DNA from: Burkholderia sp. SRS-W-2-2016
GTDB taxonomy: Bacteria; Pseudomonadota; Gammaproteobacteria; Burkholderiales; Burkholderiaceae
DNA length: 53,155 nucleotides
Direction: 5' to 3'
Assembly: GCF_001931485.1 (NCBI RefSeq)
Contig: NZ_MSDV01000080.1
Location: 1 to 53,155, forward strand
Shown: piece after piece, positions 43,816 to 52,952 of the stretch
Position numbering within the stretch: position 1 is the stretch's first letter
How the letters are laid out: each line of letters opens with the position of its first letter
Position numbers and translations under genes: made by a program
The notes under the pieces: model-generated
What the model saw: the letters and a program-made list of their open reading frames with translations, nothing else
Database searches by the model: none
What the model was told of the DNA's origin: nothing

Positions 43816-44954
43816 CGAGCGGCCTCTATCCCCAGCACCCGATCCAATATGAAGCGGCCCGCGAGCGGCCGGCCAAGTGGCGCGATGCGGCGGCGCATCG
43901 CTTCGAGCTGCGCTGGGTCATCCAGTAGAGCGCGAACGCGATAGACGAGTGCGTCGTCGTCGACTGCCTTCAGAGCCACGCCTTGTTCGAGAAGGAAATC
44001 GGCATTGCGTTCTTCCTGCCCGGGAATTGGGGAGTTGAGCAGCATCGGCAGTTTCATCGCAAGGCATTCCGAGGTTGTCAGGCCGCCTGGTTTCGTGATC
44101 ACAAGATCGGAGCAGGCCATCAGACACTCGACTTCGCGCGTGAAACCGTGCGGAAACAGTCGGTCCGGATAATCAGCGGCGAGTTTTTCGAGCGCCGCGA
44201 GCAAAGCCTCGTTGCGACCGGCGAGAACGATCAACTGGAAGTCGGCGTCCATGGCCAGCAGGCGCGCGGCGAGCTTGTCCATGGGACCGAGTCCGGCGCC
44301 ACCGGACATCATCAGCAGAGTCCGGCGCCGCGGATCGAGGCCGAATGCGCGAGCACAGCCCGCACGCTCCAGAGGTTGGCTGAATGCCGGCATAACCGGA
44401 ATGCCACTCTGATAAATCGCGTCGTGAGGAAGGCCACGCATGCCCATGCGCCACGCCACTTCGTCGTTCGAGGCAAAGTACCCGTGCAGGTTCGGCACGA
44501 CCCATAGGCGGTGGAGATCGAAATCGGTGACCTGCATCCATACCGGCACGTCGAGTCGAGCCTTGCGGATTTCGCGCGAGAGAATTTCGGCGGGCAAGAA
44601 ATGCGTGCAGACGATCGCATCCGGACGGCAACGCGCGATTTCGGCGAGCAGCGCACGACAGTTGAGTCGCTCGACGGCTCGCCGGGTTCTTTGCGAAAGC
44701 GCGGCGGGGTCGGCCTCATCGGTTTTGTGGTAAAGAAAATTCCAAAGCGCCGGCTGTGAACTCACGAGCGCGAGATAGAAGTCCGTGTAGATCTTGCGGA
44801 ATGTGGACGGCACGAAATCCATGACGTCCAGATGCCCGGCTTCGATACCTGCCGGGTGATCCGCGGCAAAGGCGCAAATCGCTTCGGCAGCACGCATATG
44901 CCCGGCCCCTGCGCTGACGCTCAACACGAGGACTTTTTTCGGTGTTTTGATCAT
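43812..44954 (-). CDS. GT28 glycosyltransferase, MGDG synthase-like
   Basis: 380 residues. N-domain SVSAGAGHMRAAEAI, DVMDFVPSTFRKIYTDFYLAL and CTHFLPAEIL follow MGDG synthase and processive diacylglycerol glycosyltransferases. The C-domain has LMMSGGAGLGPMDKLA and the sugar-nucleotide site TKPGGLTTSECLA, then PIPGQEERNADFL. It should transfer a sugar from a nucleotide donor to diacylglycerol or a related lipid on the inner membrane, giving a glycolipid. First gene of the leftward operon; its promoter must lie in the A+T-rich 44955-45559 region. The sugar and acceptor cannot be told from the sequence. Confidence 0.87.
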   Translation of the reverse strand: MIKTPKKVLVLSVSAGAGHMRAAEAICAFAADHPAGIEAGHLDVMDFVPSTFRKIYTDFYLALVSSQPALWNFLYHKTDEADPAALSQRTRRAVERLNCRALLAEIARCRPDAIVCTHFLPAEILSREIRKARLDVPVWMQVTDFDLHRLWVVPNLHGYFASNDEVAWRMGMRGLPHDAIYQSGIPVMPAFSQPLERAGCARAFGLDPRRRTLLMMSGGAGLGPMDKLAARLLAMDADFQLIVLAGRNEALLAALEKLAADYPDRLFPHGFTREVECLMACSDLVITKPGGLTTSECLAMKLPMLLNSPIPGQEERNADFLLEQGVALKAVDDDALVYRVRALLDDPAQLEAMRRRIAPLGRPLAGRFILDRVLGIEAAR

Positions 44955-45559
44955 CTAATGCCTGTTGAATGTGTGTGCGGATCGCCAGATAAACTTCATA
45001 TTTCAATGTCTCGTCGCGTTTTATTTCGAGGCGATGGAATTTTCGATGCGAAATTTTATTCAATTATTTTAATGATAAGGATATTTTTAAAGAAAATTGA
45101 CGCATGTTTCCGAAAATTAAACAAATTGTAATTTTCAATGACTCTATTTCTTGATAAAATTGAGTTATAAGAAGTTCCGTGAAGATATTTTAAAGATTCT
45201 TGCCGGAAGACCGTGGGCGGGTTGAAATATGAATTTCCATGAAATTAGTCTTTCGGGAAGCCGCGTACAACCTTGATTGAAATGAAGAAGGAAGTCAGGT
45301 AGTTTTCGAAGCACCGAAAACGATATGCACGGCGGAGTTGTGACTGGATGTCGTGCGGCGTGTCAAAGATAGTTGGGGACCGGACTAGCCGTTACGGTAT
45401 GCGACATGGGTATTGCCGAGCTGACGCATCGGGATGCGAAAGCGGATCTATTCGATTGCGTCGAGTTGGTTTGCAACCACAGTGCACAAGTCTCGGGACA
45501 GTTGGGCGACGAAAAGACGGGAAGCCTCGGCCTTACTTCAGCCTTATTTTTATTTCGTT
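44955..45559. other. A+T-rich intergenic region with palindromes
   Basis: 605 bases upstream of both the leftward GT28 operon and the rightward LprI-like gene. Strongly A+T-rich from about 45030 to 45250, with AATTTC-CAT-GAAATT (45232-45246, perfect dyad) and a looser TTTCG-ATG-CGAAA near 45042. These suit promoters and operators. Short frames at 45348-45576 have no signs of being genes. Confidence 0.5.
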
Positions 45560-46645
45560 ATGAGTATTCGCTTTAACCAATTTCTGCTGTCGTTGAGTGC
45601 CGGCGTGTTTTTTCTAGTTTCGGCGTCCAGTCATGCGGCAGGATTCGATTGCAGTAAGGCAGCTTCCGCCACCGAGCAGGCGATTTGCGCCGATGGCAAG
45701 TTGTCAAAATTGGATAGTGATCTTTCAGTCGCCTGGAAAAATGCATCGGACGTGACCATTGACCCGCTTGCGCTGAATTCATCTCAATTAAAATGGCTGA
45801 AGATTCGAGATGCCTGCGGTGTAGAAACTTCTTGTCTAAGTTCTCGTTACAAGGAGCGATTGGACTTATTAAGTAGTAATCTGTCCGCGGTGGACGTGGA
45901 CCATGCAGGTAATCGCCTGGAAGCGTTGGTGACGGAAGCCCCCCAAATACCACCGGGCACCGAAGAGAAGAGATGCACTGTCGACAAGCGCCTATGTGTT
46001 CGAATCGTGCATGATGGAGACGATTCCCGGGCATCGATACAGATCGACAGCGCAGGCGCGAGCCTTTCCACTTATCGCTTTTTGCTGTCGGATATACCGG
46101 ACGACTCGCGAAACATAAATGTCACGCTGTGGCCGCGTCTGTTGCGACTTGCTGATGGCAGTGGATCCGTCGTAGTTGGCGTCCGGGTTAACTTTTCCAC
46201 GTCGTACTCAGGCGGTGGTGGTTCTGCGTCGGAATTGAGACTGTTCGAAATACGCCGGGATGGATCTTCGGTTCATGAGCGTGAAGTGTTGTCCATACCT
46301 ATTGAAGGATCATTGATGATTCGAGCCTGTTTTACAGCGCGCGATGAGCGTCGTCGGCTTGGCGCATGTCATGACGAGTACCGATATACAACAGTGCTTG
46401 GAATAGATCATACCGTCAAGTCTGGTTTTCCGCGCCTGCTTTACGCGACTCGAGCCACCAGTTTTCCCGGAAAAGTGTCACGCGGTAAGGATTCGCTAGA
46501 AGGTCCGCCACTGCGCCGGCGAGATCTAATTACTGCCTTAGACAAAAAGTGTACGTATAAGCGGATCTTTGATTTCGATAGAAGTGCTGGAGTCTACATT
46601 CCAGACCGTCCGCTACCGGATTGCGGCGACTACACTGTTCCTTGA
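45560..46645 (+). CDS. Exported protein with LprI-like (DUF1311) N-terminal domain
   Basis: 361 residues from the ATG at 45560; the frame is open further upstream but the signal peptide (FNQFLLSLSAGVFFLVSASSHA) starts here. The mature N-terminus, FDCSKAASATEQAICAD then LSKLDSDLSVAWKNA, with LKWLKIRDACG, is the cysteine-paired motif of the lysozyme-inhibitor LprI/DUF1311 family. The remaining 250 residues or so match nothing I know and contain a Gly/Ser turn (YSGGGGSASEL) and several cysteines. Possible periplasmic guard against lysozyme or amidases, but the family is broad. Codon use is A+T-richer than in the window's core genes. Confidence 0.75.
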   Translation: MSIRFNQFLLSLSAGVFFLVSASSHAAGFDCSKAASATEQAICADGKLSKLDSDLSVAWKNASDVTIDPLALNSSQLKWLKIRDACGVETSCLSSRYKERLDLLSSNLSAVDVDHAGNRLEALVTEAPQIPPGTEEKRCTVDKRLCVRIVHDGDDSRASIQIDSAGASLSTYRFLLSDIPDDSRNINVTLWPRLLRLADGSGSVVVGVRVNFSTSYSGGGGSASELRLFEIRRDGSSVHEREVLSIPIEGSLMIRACFTARDERRRLGACHDEYRYTTVLGIDHTVKSGFPRLLYATRATSFPGKVSRGKDSLEGPPLRRRDLITALDKKCTYKRIFDFDRSAGVYIPDRPLPDCGDYTVP

Positions 46646-46823
46646 CCTCGGGTATTTCGAAGGGCGCAGTCATGAGGATTGAGAAGGTGGTATTCCTAAC
46701 GGTAACGTTTTTGTTTTATTTATCGTGGATTGCCGGCTCGCGTGGCGCGGTTTGAAGGGGGAGATACCTGTCGCTGTCGTGTCCGCTGCCGTGTCGTTAA
46801 GCACGGCGTTTGTTGGCCTTGAC

Positions 46824-46895
46824 GGATTGTCGATCAATCCGCAGAGGCTGAATCGATAAATTTTCGATAACCGATTGATCGACAAAATATCGATT
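46824..46895. promoter_or_regulatory. Nested inverted repeats upstream of the rhomboid gene
   Basis: TTGTCGATCAATC (46827-46839) recurs in reverse as GATTGATCGACAA (46873-46885). The first lies within GGATTG-TCGAT-CAATCC (46824-46840). The second lies within a 45-base dyad, AATCGATA (46851-46858) to TATCGATT (46888-46895), whose 18-base arms match at 15 positions. The block ends 27 bases before the rhomboid start. It could be an operator or a leader hairpin. Confidence 0.55.
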
Positions 46896-46922
46896 AAATC
46901 ATAATTAATCCAGTCCATAAGA

Positions 46923-47846
46923 ATGAATAAAGACGTCAATCTCCATCTTTATATCCTGCTCGCCGTTATCAATATCGGGGTATTTGTGTTCCTCTGGAGT
47001 GGGGCAGGTTCGAACGGGCTCGACAACTTCCGCTTGCTGGATTGGGGCGCGAACTTCGCGCCACTGACGCTGACGGGCGAGCCTTGGCGGCTACTGACAA
47101 GCGCGTTTCTGCACGGGAGTTGGACGCACCTGCTCCTGAACATGTACATGCTGTTTGTGTTGGGCAGTGTGCTGGAGCGCGCCGTCGGAGCGCTGCGGTT
47201 CGCCACGATCTATCTGCTTTCCGCACTGGGCGGCAGTCTGGTTAGCGCATTCTGGTATGGCTATCACGAGGTCCAGGGGTTTAAGAGCGCATTCGGCGTT
47301 ATGGTCACAAATGTCGGCATTCGTCCTGTTGTGAGCGTGGGTGCGTCTGGCGCGCTGATGGGCCTTGCCGGCGCGGCGGCCATCTGGGCAATCGCTCAAT
47401 TCTCGGCCGCGACCGACTCGCCAAATGATTCGAACGTGCGCATCAGCCTTAGCGCGGTCGGTCAGGTCATTGTAATCAATCTGCTTTCCGGCTTTGTGAC
47501 ATCGGGTATCGATCAGGCCGCCCACCTCGGCGGCCTGAGCACCGGCTTGCTTGCTGGTGCAATGCTCTACCCCTATCCGTCGGCTCCTGCTCGCCTTAGC
47601 GGCGCCGTCTTGCCTGTAACTCTGGGCTTGGCCGGCAGCGCGGCGATCGTCCTGGGCGCCCTGCATGGGCAAAACGAACAATTGCTGGACTGGAGGAACA
47701 CGTTGATCGAGCAGCGCACGCAAGCCCAGGCGAAAGCAGCCTCGACACGTGGAAAGGAGCAGGCGAAGGAAGAAGTCCTCAAGGAACCGCAAGCCGTCGC
47801 CGAGGCGCTGAAGCAGGGCGGGCGCACGATTCAAGGAAGCGTCTGA
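46923..47846 (+). CDS. Rhomboid-family intramembrane serine protease
   Basis: 307 residues, about six or seven transmembrane helices. Catalytic dyad Ser142 (GASGALMG) and His201 (DQAAHLGGLSTGLLAG); the conserved HGSWTHLLLNMYMLFVLG supplies the oxyanion Asn. It cuts transmembrane segments of other proteins in the inner membrane. The last 55 residues are a charged, Ala/Glu/Lys-rich cytoplasmic tail that may form a coiled coil (RTQAQAKAASTRGKEQAKEE). ATG at 46923 without a strong Shine-Dalgarno sequence. Stands alone; its substrate is not indicated by neighbours. Confidence 0.9.
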   Translation: MNKDVNLHLYILLAVINIGVFVFLWSGAGSNGLDNFRLLDWGANFAPLTLTGEPWRLLTSAFLHGSWTHLLLNMYMLFVLGSVLERAVGALRFATIYLLSALGGSLVSAFWYGYHEVQGFKSAFGVMVTNVGIRPVVSVGASGALMGLAGAAAIWAIAQFSAATDSPNDSNVRISLSAVGQVIVINLLSGFVTSGIDQAAHLGGLSTGLLAGAMLYPYPSAPARLSGAVLPVTLGLAGSAAIVLGALHGQNEQLLDWRNTLIEQRTQAQAKAASTRGKEQAKEEVLKEPQAVAEALKQGGRTIQGSV

Positions 47847-48522
47847 AGGCAGAGAACGACGCCGGGAAGAACGCCTTTCTCGTATCCGGTACAAATACGT
47901 TCGGGCAAGTTCGCGACTATCAGAGGGACGACAGTTCTGACCGCGTGATGAATACGGCCGCTGGAGGCCGGCTCTACGGCAGCGCGCTGGCACGGACCGA
48001 TTCCACCACGCTCGAGGTGAACAGGAGGGCTTTGCGACGTCTATCCTCCATTTGCCACCGTGAAAAATCGTACATTTTAATCCTTAGGCCAGTACGCGCA
48101 TGCGTATGGTCGCGAGGAGAGCGGTATAGAAGCGCAAATCGGCGAGAAGACGGCAAGGGTTCCGCCTGAATTTAGATGCCCGGCAACATATCGATATGAT
48201 CCAAAACCACGCGGTGGCTCGTTGGAAAGCCGTGCGAGGTATTGATGAGGCATATTTAAACAGCCTACTCGATTTAATGCGGCAGCCACAATTGATTCTG
48301 ACGTGTCAGATGGTTTGCATCTGTGAAATCATGAAAGATGCTCGAATAGAATCGCGACAGGAATTCCGACGCTATACACGGTCTGGCTGGCCAGTAGCGA
48401 ACCTCGCAAGATATCGGAGTCTGGTTTTTATATTCCTGATACGTGTAGATATAACCGCAACCTGACCTGGTTCGTCCCGTTGATTGCGCCAATAGGCGCC
48501 CGCATGAGAGGCCTCATCCCTA
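47847..48522. other. Intergenic region without a recognised gene
   Basis: 676 bases. Several short frames occur on both strands, none with a convincing start or product. One frame over about 48350-48480 reads like protein (GFYIPDTCRYNRNLTWFV) but has stops upstream and no start, so it may be a gene relic. The second half is A+T-richer than the window average. Confidence 0.4.
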
Positions 48523-49059
48523 ATGAACCGCCATACTTTTTCGCGATACGTTTCACCTCTGATCCCTGTGTTGTTATGCGCTTGCGTGAGCACACCGTCC
48601 CAGACGGTGGCAGACTATCACCCGGAAACGGAGGCACGTGTACGCGTGTACTGGGGGGCGAACGTGACCTTCTACATGAACACCGCGTGCGCTACGGGCG
48701 AGGCGAAGCATTTCGTTGCGTCCAAGCCCGGTCTGTCCAGCCTTTCCAACAAGACGGTGGGTATGCCCGTGCCGTCCGACGCGGCCCGGTATTTTCACGA
48801 GTACATCGTGCCGGCCGGCGAGCCGATGACTGTTCGCGCGCAGGTTGTGAGTGAACAGTTCATCAACGGTAAACGGTACAGGGTGATCGACGCGCCGAAA
48901 TCGAGCACCTTCGTGCCCGAGCATGGACATGACTACGAGATTCTTGTGCAAGATAATAACGGCCCCGACGCGATCTTCGCTCGTGAGCTCGTCTCGAGCG
49001 CCAATGGCGTCTCGACAGTGCCGTATCCGCTCAAGGAGACGGGAGCTTGCAAGCTATAA
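48523..49059 (+). CDS. Small lipoprotein of unknown function
   Basis: 178 residues from the ATG at 48523, with GAGAGG about 10 bases upstream. Lipoprotein signal peptide with lipobox LCAC (SPLIPVLLCAC). The mature part has YHPETEARVRVYWGANVTFYMN, a Cys in TACATG and another near the end, and reads as a beta-rich domain. It is an envelope lipoprotein with no family I can name. It stands upstream of the second T6SS module but is separated from it by 557 bases, so a link is not shown. Confidence 0.75.
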   Translation: MNRHTFSRYVSPLIPVLLCACVSTPSQTVADYHPETEARVRVYWGANVTFYMNTACATGEAKHFVASKPGLSSLSNKTVGMPVPSDAARYFHEYIVPAGEPMTVRAQVVSEQFINGKRYRVIDAPKSSTFVPEHGHDYEILVQDNNGPDAIFARELVSSANGVSTVPYPLKETGACKL

Positions 49060-49616
49060 GGCGCTCGTACATCCGATTGTGACGCGTGATTCTCGGGGTG
49101 ATCCAGTTCGGCAGACTGCTCGACCTCGCGGGATTCGTTCCGATTGATTACCGCGCGGTATCGCTGGGTGAGGCGGGGCAGGCGGCGGGCTTTGCACTCG
49201 TGTTCAACAAGCCACTCGCAAACCCACCGCATTCGCAATGTCCGCACTGTCGATCTTCTGCCACTGTCATCCCGTTTTCCAAGTCTGTATTCGACGGCTG
49301 TGTCGCACCGAGCCCCAGAATTGATAATCAGGTATCGGCATAATGGCGAGCCAATTCAAATACCGGTATCACACCAGAATGTTATGTTCGCTTATTTCTG
49401 GATACTCAATTAGCATCTGACGAGTCTGAGTTTTAATGGAAAACAATGGATTTTTACAGAAAATGACGATTAAACGTGGGCCGGGCGGTTGTTCACGACG
49501 CGATCACCCGATATAAGATCCGGTGAATCGATAGCGGTCGCAGTCACGGCTCGTCAAAATTGCAGCGTTATTCCCTTGGGCCGTGCCTTCCTTTAATTTC
49601 AGGGAGTCACACGCCA
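49060..49616. other. Intergenic region upstream of the second vgrG
   Basis: 557 bases with no gene I can support. The last 180 bases are A+T-rich and must hold the vgrG promoter. AGGGAG at 49601-49606 is the ribosome binding site for the ATG at 49617. A frame at 49086-49343 looks like chance. Confidence 0.45.
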
Positions 49617-52067
49617 ATGGCGGACTTGCTCAACGCACTGCAATCCATATCCGGACGGCAGGCATACTTTCTCGACGTACCAGGTACCCACAGTGCGCTG
49701 GCACTGTCTGTCGTGTCATTCGATGCAACCGAGAAGCTCGGTGCGCCCAATGAGGTAAGCGTTGAGCTGACTCATCCGATGCAGCTCGCGCGTGCCGACT
49801 ATCTGAATCGCGACGCCGTCTTCACGATTACGCCAGACGACGGTTCGCCACGAAAATTCTCTGGTTATATTGAACGCTTTTCGACAATCCAGACCACAAA
49901 GGACTTCACCCGGTACCGCGTTGTCCTGAAATCCCACCTCGGGCGCCTGCAGGCAGCCACAAACACGCAGGTCTTCCAGCACCTCACCACTCCGCAGATC
50001 ATCAGAAAGATCCTGACCGCTCACGGCATCAGGGATCACCAGATGTCGTTCCGGCTGCGCGGCAAGTACCCGAAGCATCTGTGGCGTTTCCAGTACCAGA
50101 TGACCGACTTTGACTATGTGCACATGCTCATGGAGAAGGCCGGCATCTACTGCTACATCCTTGAGACCGAATACGGCGACCAGATCGTCTTTGGCGACGA
50201 CATCGACCACTACATCTACGATCCGCGGCTGATCGTGCCGTACCGTGAAACGGCGGGGCTCGAGACAGGTGGTACGGAAGCGATCACGTCGATCATGACG
50301 CATGCCGTGACTGTGCCGAAAGCCTTCGTTGTCGCCGATTACAACCCGGAACTGGCGTGGGAGCGGCTGCGCGATCAGGCGAATATCGCACCACAGGACG
50401 AGACCACATACGGCCAGACGTACGTCTATGGCACCGGCCATCTGGACCAGGACGGCGCGAAATGGGAAGCGCAGTTGCGGCATGAAGCGGCCATCGCCCG
50501 ACAGATTACGTTCGAAGGCGGCAGCAACGTGCTCGCGCTGCAGTGCGCCCGTGTCCTTGAAACAGACATCGTGTTGCCAGATGCGCCGAAAGGTCAGGTT
50601 ATCACCGAGATCCGGCACAGCGGCGCGCGTAACAGGTCCTATACCAACAGCTATACGGCGATCCTCGCGGACCGGCGTTTCAGGCTCGAACTGGAGTCGG
50701 CCAACTGGGCAACAATCCCTGGCACTCTCAGCGCTCGTGTGTGCAGCCCGGACAAGTACACCTATGGGTATCTGAATTCTGTCGGCTACTACGTCGTGCG
50801 CCTCGATGCCGATTTCGGAGAGTGGCCCCATGGTGGTGAAAGTGTGCCGCTGCGTCTGGCGAAGCCCTTTGCTGGCAAGCTGCAGACCGGTATGCACTTC
50901 GTCGCGCTCGATAACGACGAGGCCGTGATCTCCTTCCGCGACGGTGATCCGGACAAGCCCGAAATCGCCGCCTTCCACCACCACAGTCAGGCGCGCGACC
51001 TGGTCACCAACGATCGCCGCTGGCTCTCGCGCAACATGATCCGCACGCAGAAGAACAACAAGCTGCGGATGGAGGACTGGGAAGGGCAGGAAGGGATCAA
51101 GCTCAGTACCGAGCATTCGGGAAAGTCGCAGCTTAATCTGGGCTATCTCGTTGACAACAAGCTGGACTACCGCGGCGAGGGGTATGAGCTACGGACGTCC
51201 GGCTACGGTGTGAGCCGCGCCGGCAAGGGTCTCATTCTCTCAGCCTACGACCGCTCTGCTGCGACCGGCCAGCAGTTGGACATGCGGGAGCCGATGGCTC
51301 AACTGGAGAGCGCACTCGAACTCGCCAAATCGCTTTCGGATTCGGCAGGCAATGCGAAGGCTGAGCGGGCGGATACTGCTGCCCAGCAGAAGCTCAAGAA
51401 TGATCTTGACGGCCTGAAGGAGCCGGGCCTACTCATGAGCACACCGGCTTCGGCCGGACTCGTGGCAGCCAGCGGCATCCAGTTGGCGGCGCAACAGAAC
51501 ATTACGGGCGTCGCCGGTAAAAATGCCGACTTCAGCGTCATGAAGCGCTTTACCGCCGCAGTGGGGGAAAAGATATCGCTCTTCGCGCAGCAGATCGGTA
51601 TCAAGATCTTCGCCGCCAAAGGTCCAGTCGAATTCCAGGCCCAAGGTGGCCCGATGTCCTTGATTGCCAGCAAGGACGTGAATATTGGTAGCGTCAACCA
51701 GAAGGTCAACCTTTCTGCGGCTAAAGAAATCATCCTTGAATGCGGCGGCGCATTTATCCAGATCAAGAACGGCAGCATCACGCTGGGCGGTCCTCTCGAC
51801 CTCTTCATCAAGACGATCACAGTCCAGAAGAAAGGCGCGCAGAGACTTTCTTCTGCCGCTCCTGCCTTGCCGCAGTCCGTCGGTTCTTTTGACGAGGCAT
51901 TCGTTGTGCACTGGGCTGGAACCGATGTTCCGATCGCGAATACACATTACCAGATGTTCTCCGAAGGCAAGCTGATTGCCGAAGGTGTAACCAATGAGCG
52001 TGGAGAAACGTCACTGGCGAGCAGCCACGTTCCTCAAGGTGTATCAATCAAGTTGAAGGGCAGCTAA
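49617..52067 (+). CDS. vgrG: T6SS spike protein VgrG (complete)
   Basis: 816 residues from the ATG at 49617, preceded by AGGGAG; an in-frame start at 49560 lacks such a site. N-terminal gp27-like part (DATEKLGAPNEVSVELTHP, then YRVVLKSHLGRLQAATNTQVF and MLMEKAGIYCYI), gp5-like OB part (DGDPDKPEIAAFHHHS), DUF2345-type helix (LVAASGIQLAAQQNITGVAGK to KTITVQK), and a transthyretin-like tail (YQMFSEGKLIAEGVTNERG). The central 1.5 kb is colinear with the VgrG at the left edge with no net length change. Two bases downstream begins a probable cargo gene, which this spike should deliver. Confidence 0.95.
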   Translation: MADLLNALQSISGRQAYFLDVPGTHSALALSVVSFDATEKLGAPNEVSVELTHPMQLARADYLNRDAVFTITPDDGSPRKFSGYIERFSTIQTTKDFTRYRVVLKSHLGRLQAATNTQVFQHLTTPQIIRKILTAHGIRDHQMSFRLRGKYPKHLWRFQYQMTDFDYVHMLMEKAGIYCYILETEYGDQIVFGDDIDHYIYDPRLIVPYRETAGLETGGTEAITSIMTHAVTVPKAFVVADYNPELAWERLRDQANIAPQDETTYGQTYVYGTGHLDQDGAKWEAQLRHEAAIARQITFEGGSNVLALQCARVLETDIVLPDAPKGQVITEIRHSGARNRSYTNSYTAILADRRFRLELESANWATIPGTLSARVCSPDKYTYGYLNSVGYYVVRLDADFGEWPHGGESVPLRLAKPFAGKLQTGMHFVALDNDEAVISFRDGDPDKPEIAAFHHHSQARDLVTNDRRWLSRNMIRTQKNNKLRMEDWEGQEGIKLSTEHSGKSQLNLGYLVDNKLDYRGEGYELRTSGYGVSRAGKGLILSAYDRSAATGQQLDMREPMAQLESALELAKSLSDSAGNAKAERADTAAQQKLKNDLDGLKEPGLLMSTPASAGLVAASGIQLAAQQNITGVAGKNADFSVMKRFTAAVGEKISLFAQQIGIKIFAAKGPVEFQAQGGPMSLIASKDVNIGSVNQKVNLSAAKEIILECGGAFIQIKNGSITLGGPLDLFIKTITVQKKGAQRLSSAAPALPQSVGSFDEAFVVHWAGTDVPIANTHYQMFSEGKLIAEGVTNERGETSLASSHVPQGVSIKLKGS

Positions 52068-52069
52068 CA

Positions 52070-52951
52070 ATGGCAGATGACGACAAGGATGTAGGTTATG
52101 CAGAATCGTACATGACGCTGAAGTCGTACGAAAAGCGTGCGCGTGTCGAACGCACAGCGTGTGATGTTCATGTACCACCCGCCGCGGACTCGATCATCGG
52201 ACAATGCGAATACTACTACCGACCGCTTCAGTGCCAATACACGGAAACGGTCGAAAAGGTTACTGCGAGCAGCGTATGGTCGACCGTGAAGGCTTTCGCC
52301 ACTTCGTGGGATCCGTGGACCGACAGGGACGTTTCTGCGCGGCTTTTGCGCCAGCGTCAAACGCTGATTGAGCCAGAATGCACCTCTTCCGACTGGTCCC
52401 GGCATAGCAACTTCATGATGAGGCACATAGGTTGCGGCCACAAGCCACCCGTTTATTACGTCAGTTACGGCTATTTCTACTGCTCCAACTACGGAGCCAA
52501 ACTGAAGCCAACCCTATCTCCCGCCGGAAAGGAGTGGCTTGATAACGCGAGGTTTTTTCTTCAATGGTACATGGAGAGAGGTCTCGAGCAGAACATGCTC
52601 GGAGACAAAATAGAAATCGCCAGCAAGAGGCCGGGAAATGGCAGCGTGAAATTGCCAGTGCCTCAATATCGGCTTGAACTTGACAACAAACAATTCAAAG
52701 ATTTTGCCTTCAAGACCCACCCCCTCGCTTACCTCGATGGTGGACTGGCCGATCTGCAGTTCCCGGATCTGAAAGAAATTATGGGCGGACCTGCGCTTGA
52801 AGAATGGGCTGACTGGGACACCTACCAGCAGGTCGTGGAAAGCGGCAAGGTGGTGGCGGGTAAATGGATCAGCGATGCGTGGGAGGCAACGAAGGGTGAT
52901 GTTGCCGATCCCGTCAGCACGGCGCTGGGCCGCCTGATGGAGGCAAAGTGA
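52070..52951 (+). CDS. Candidate T6SS cargo effector, unrecognised fold
   Basis: 293 residues, ATG 2 bases after the vgrG stop, no signal peptide. Visible features: an N-terminal half with six cysteines (TACDV, QCEYYY, LQCQY, PECTS, IGCGH, YFYCSN), a His-rich stretch (WSRHSNFMMRHIGCGHKPP), aromatic clusters (YYVSYGYFYC), then AYLDGGLADLQFPDLKEI and a helical end. I cannot assign a catalytic family. Its place between vgrG and a membrane-anchored small gene is that of an effector. It could instead be an adaptor. Effector status is inference from context. Confidence 0.7.
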   Translation: MADDDKDVGYAESYMTLKSYEKRARVERTACDVHVPPAADSIIGQCEYYYRPLQCQYTETVEKVTASSVWSTVKAFATSWDPWTDRDVSARLLRQRQTLIEPECTSSDWSRHSNFMMRHIGCGHKPPVYYVSYGYFYCSNYGAKLKPTLSPAGKEWLDNARFFLQWYMERGLEQNMLGDKIEIASKRPGNGSVKLPVPQYRLELDNKQFKDFAFKTHPLAYLDGGLADLQFPDLKEIMGGPALEEWADWDTYQQVVESGKVVAGKWISDAWEATKGDVADPVSTALGRLMEAK

Positions 52952-52952
52952 C

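Noticed and set aside
49716..51116. 466-codon reverse-strand frame opposite the second vgrG
   Set aside because: Antisense shadow of a strongly conserved VgrG coding sequence.
51429..51947. Reverse-strand frame beginning MCIRDR, which resembles the translated Nextera adapter often seen as contamination
   Set aside because: The bases (ATGTGTATTCGCGATCGG) are not the adapter sequence and lie inside the well-conserved vgrG tail on the other strand. Coincidence.
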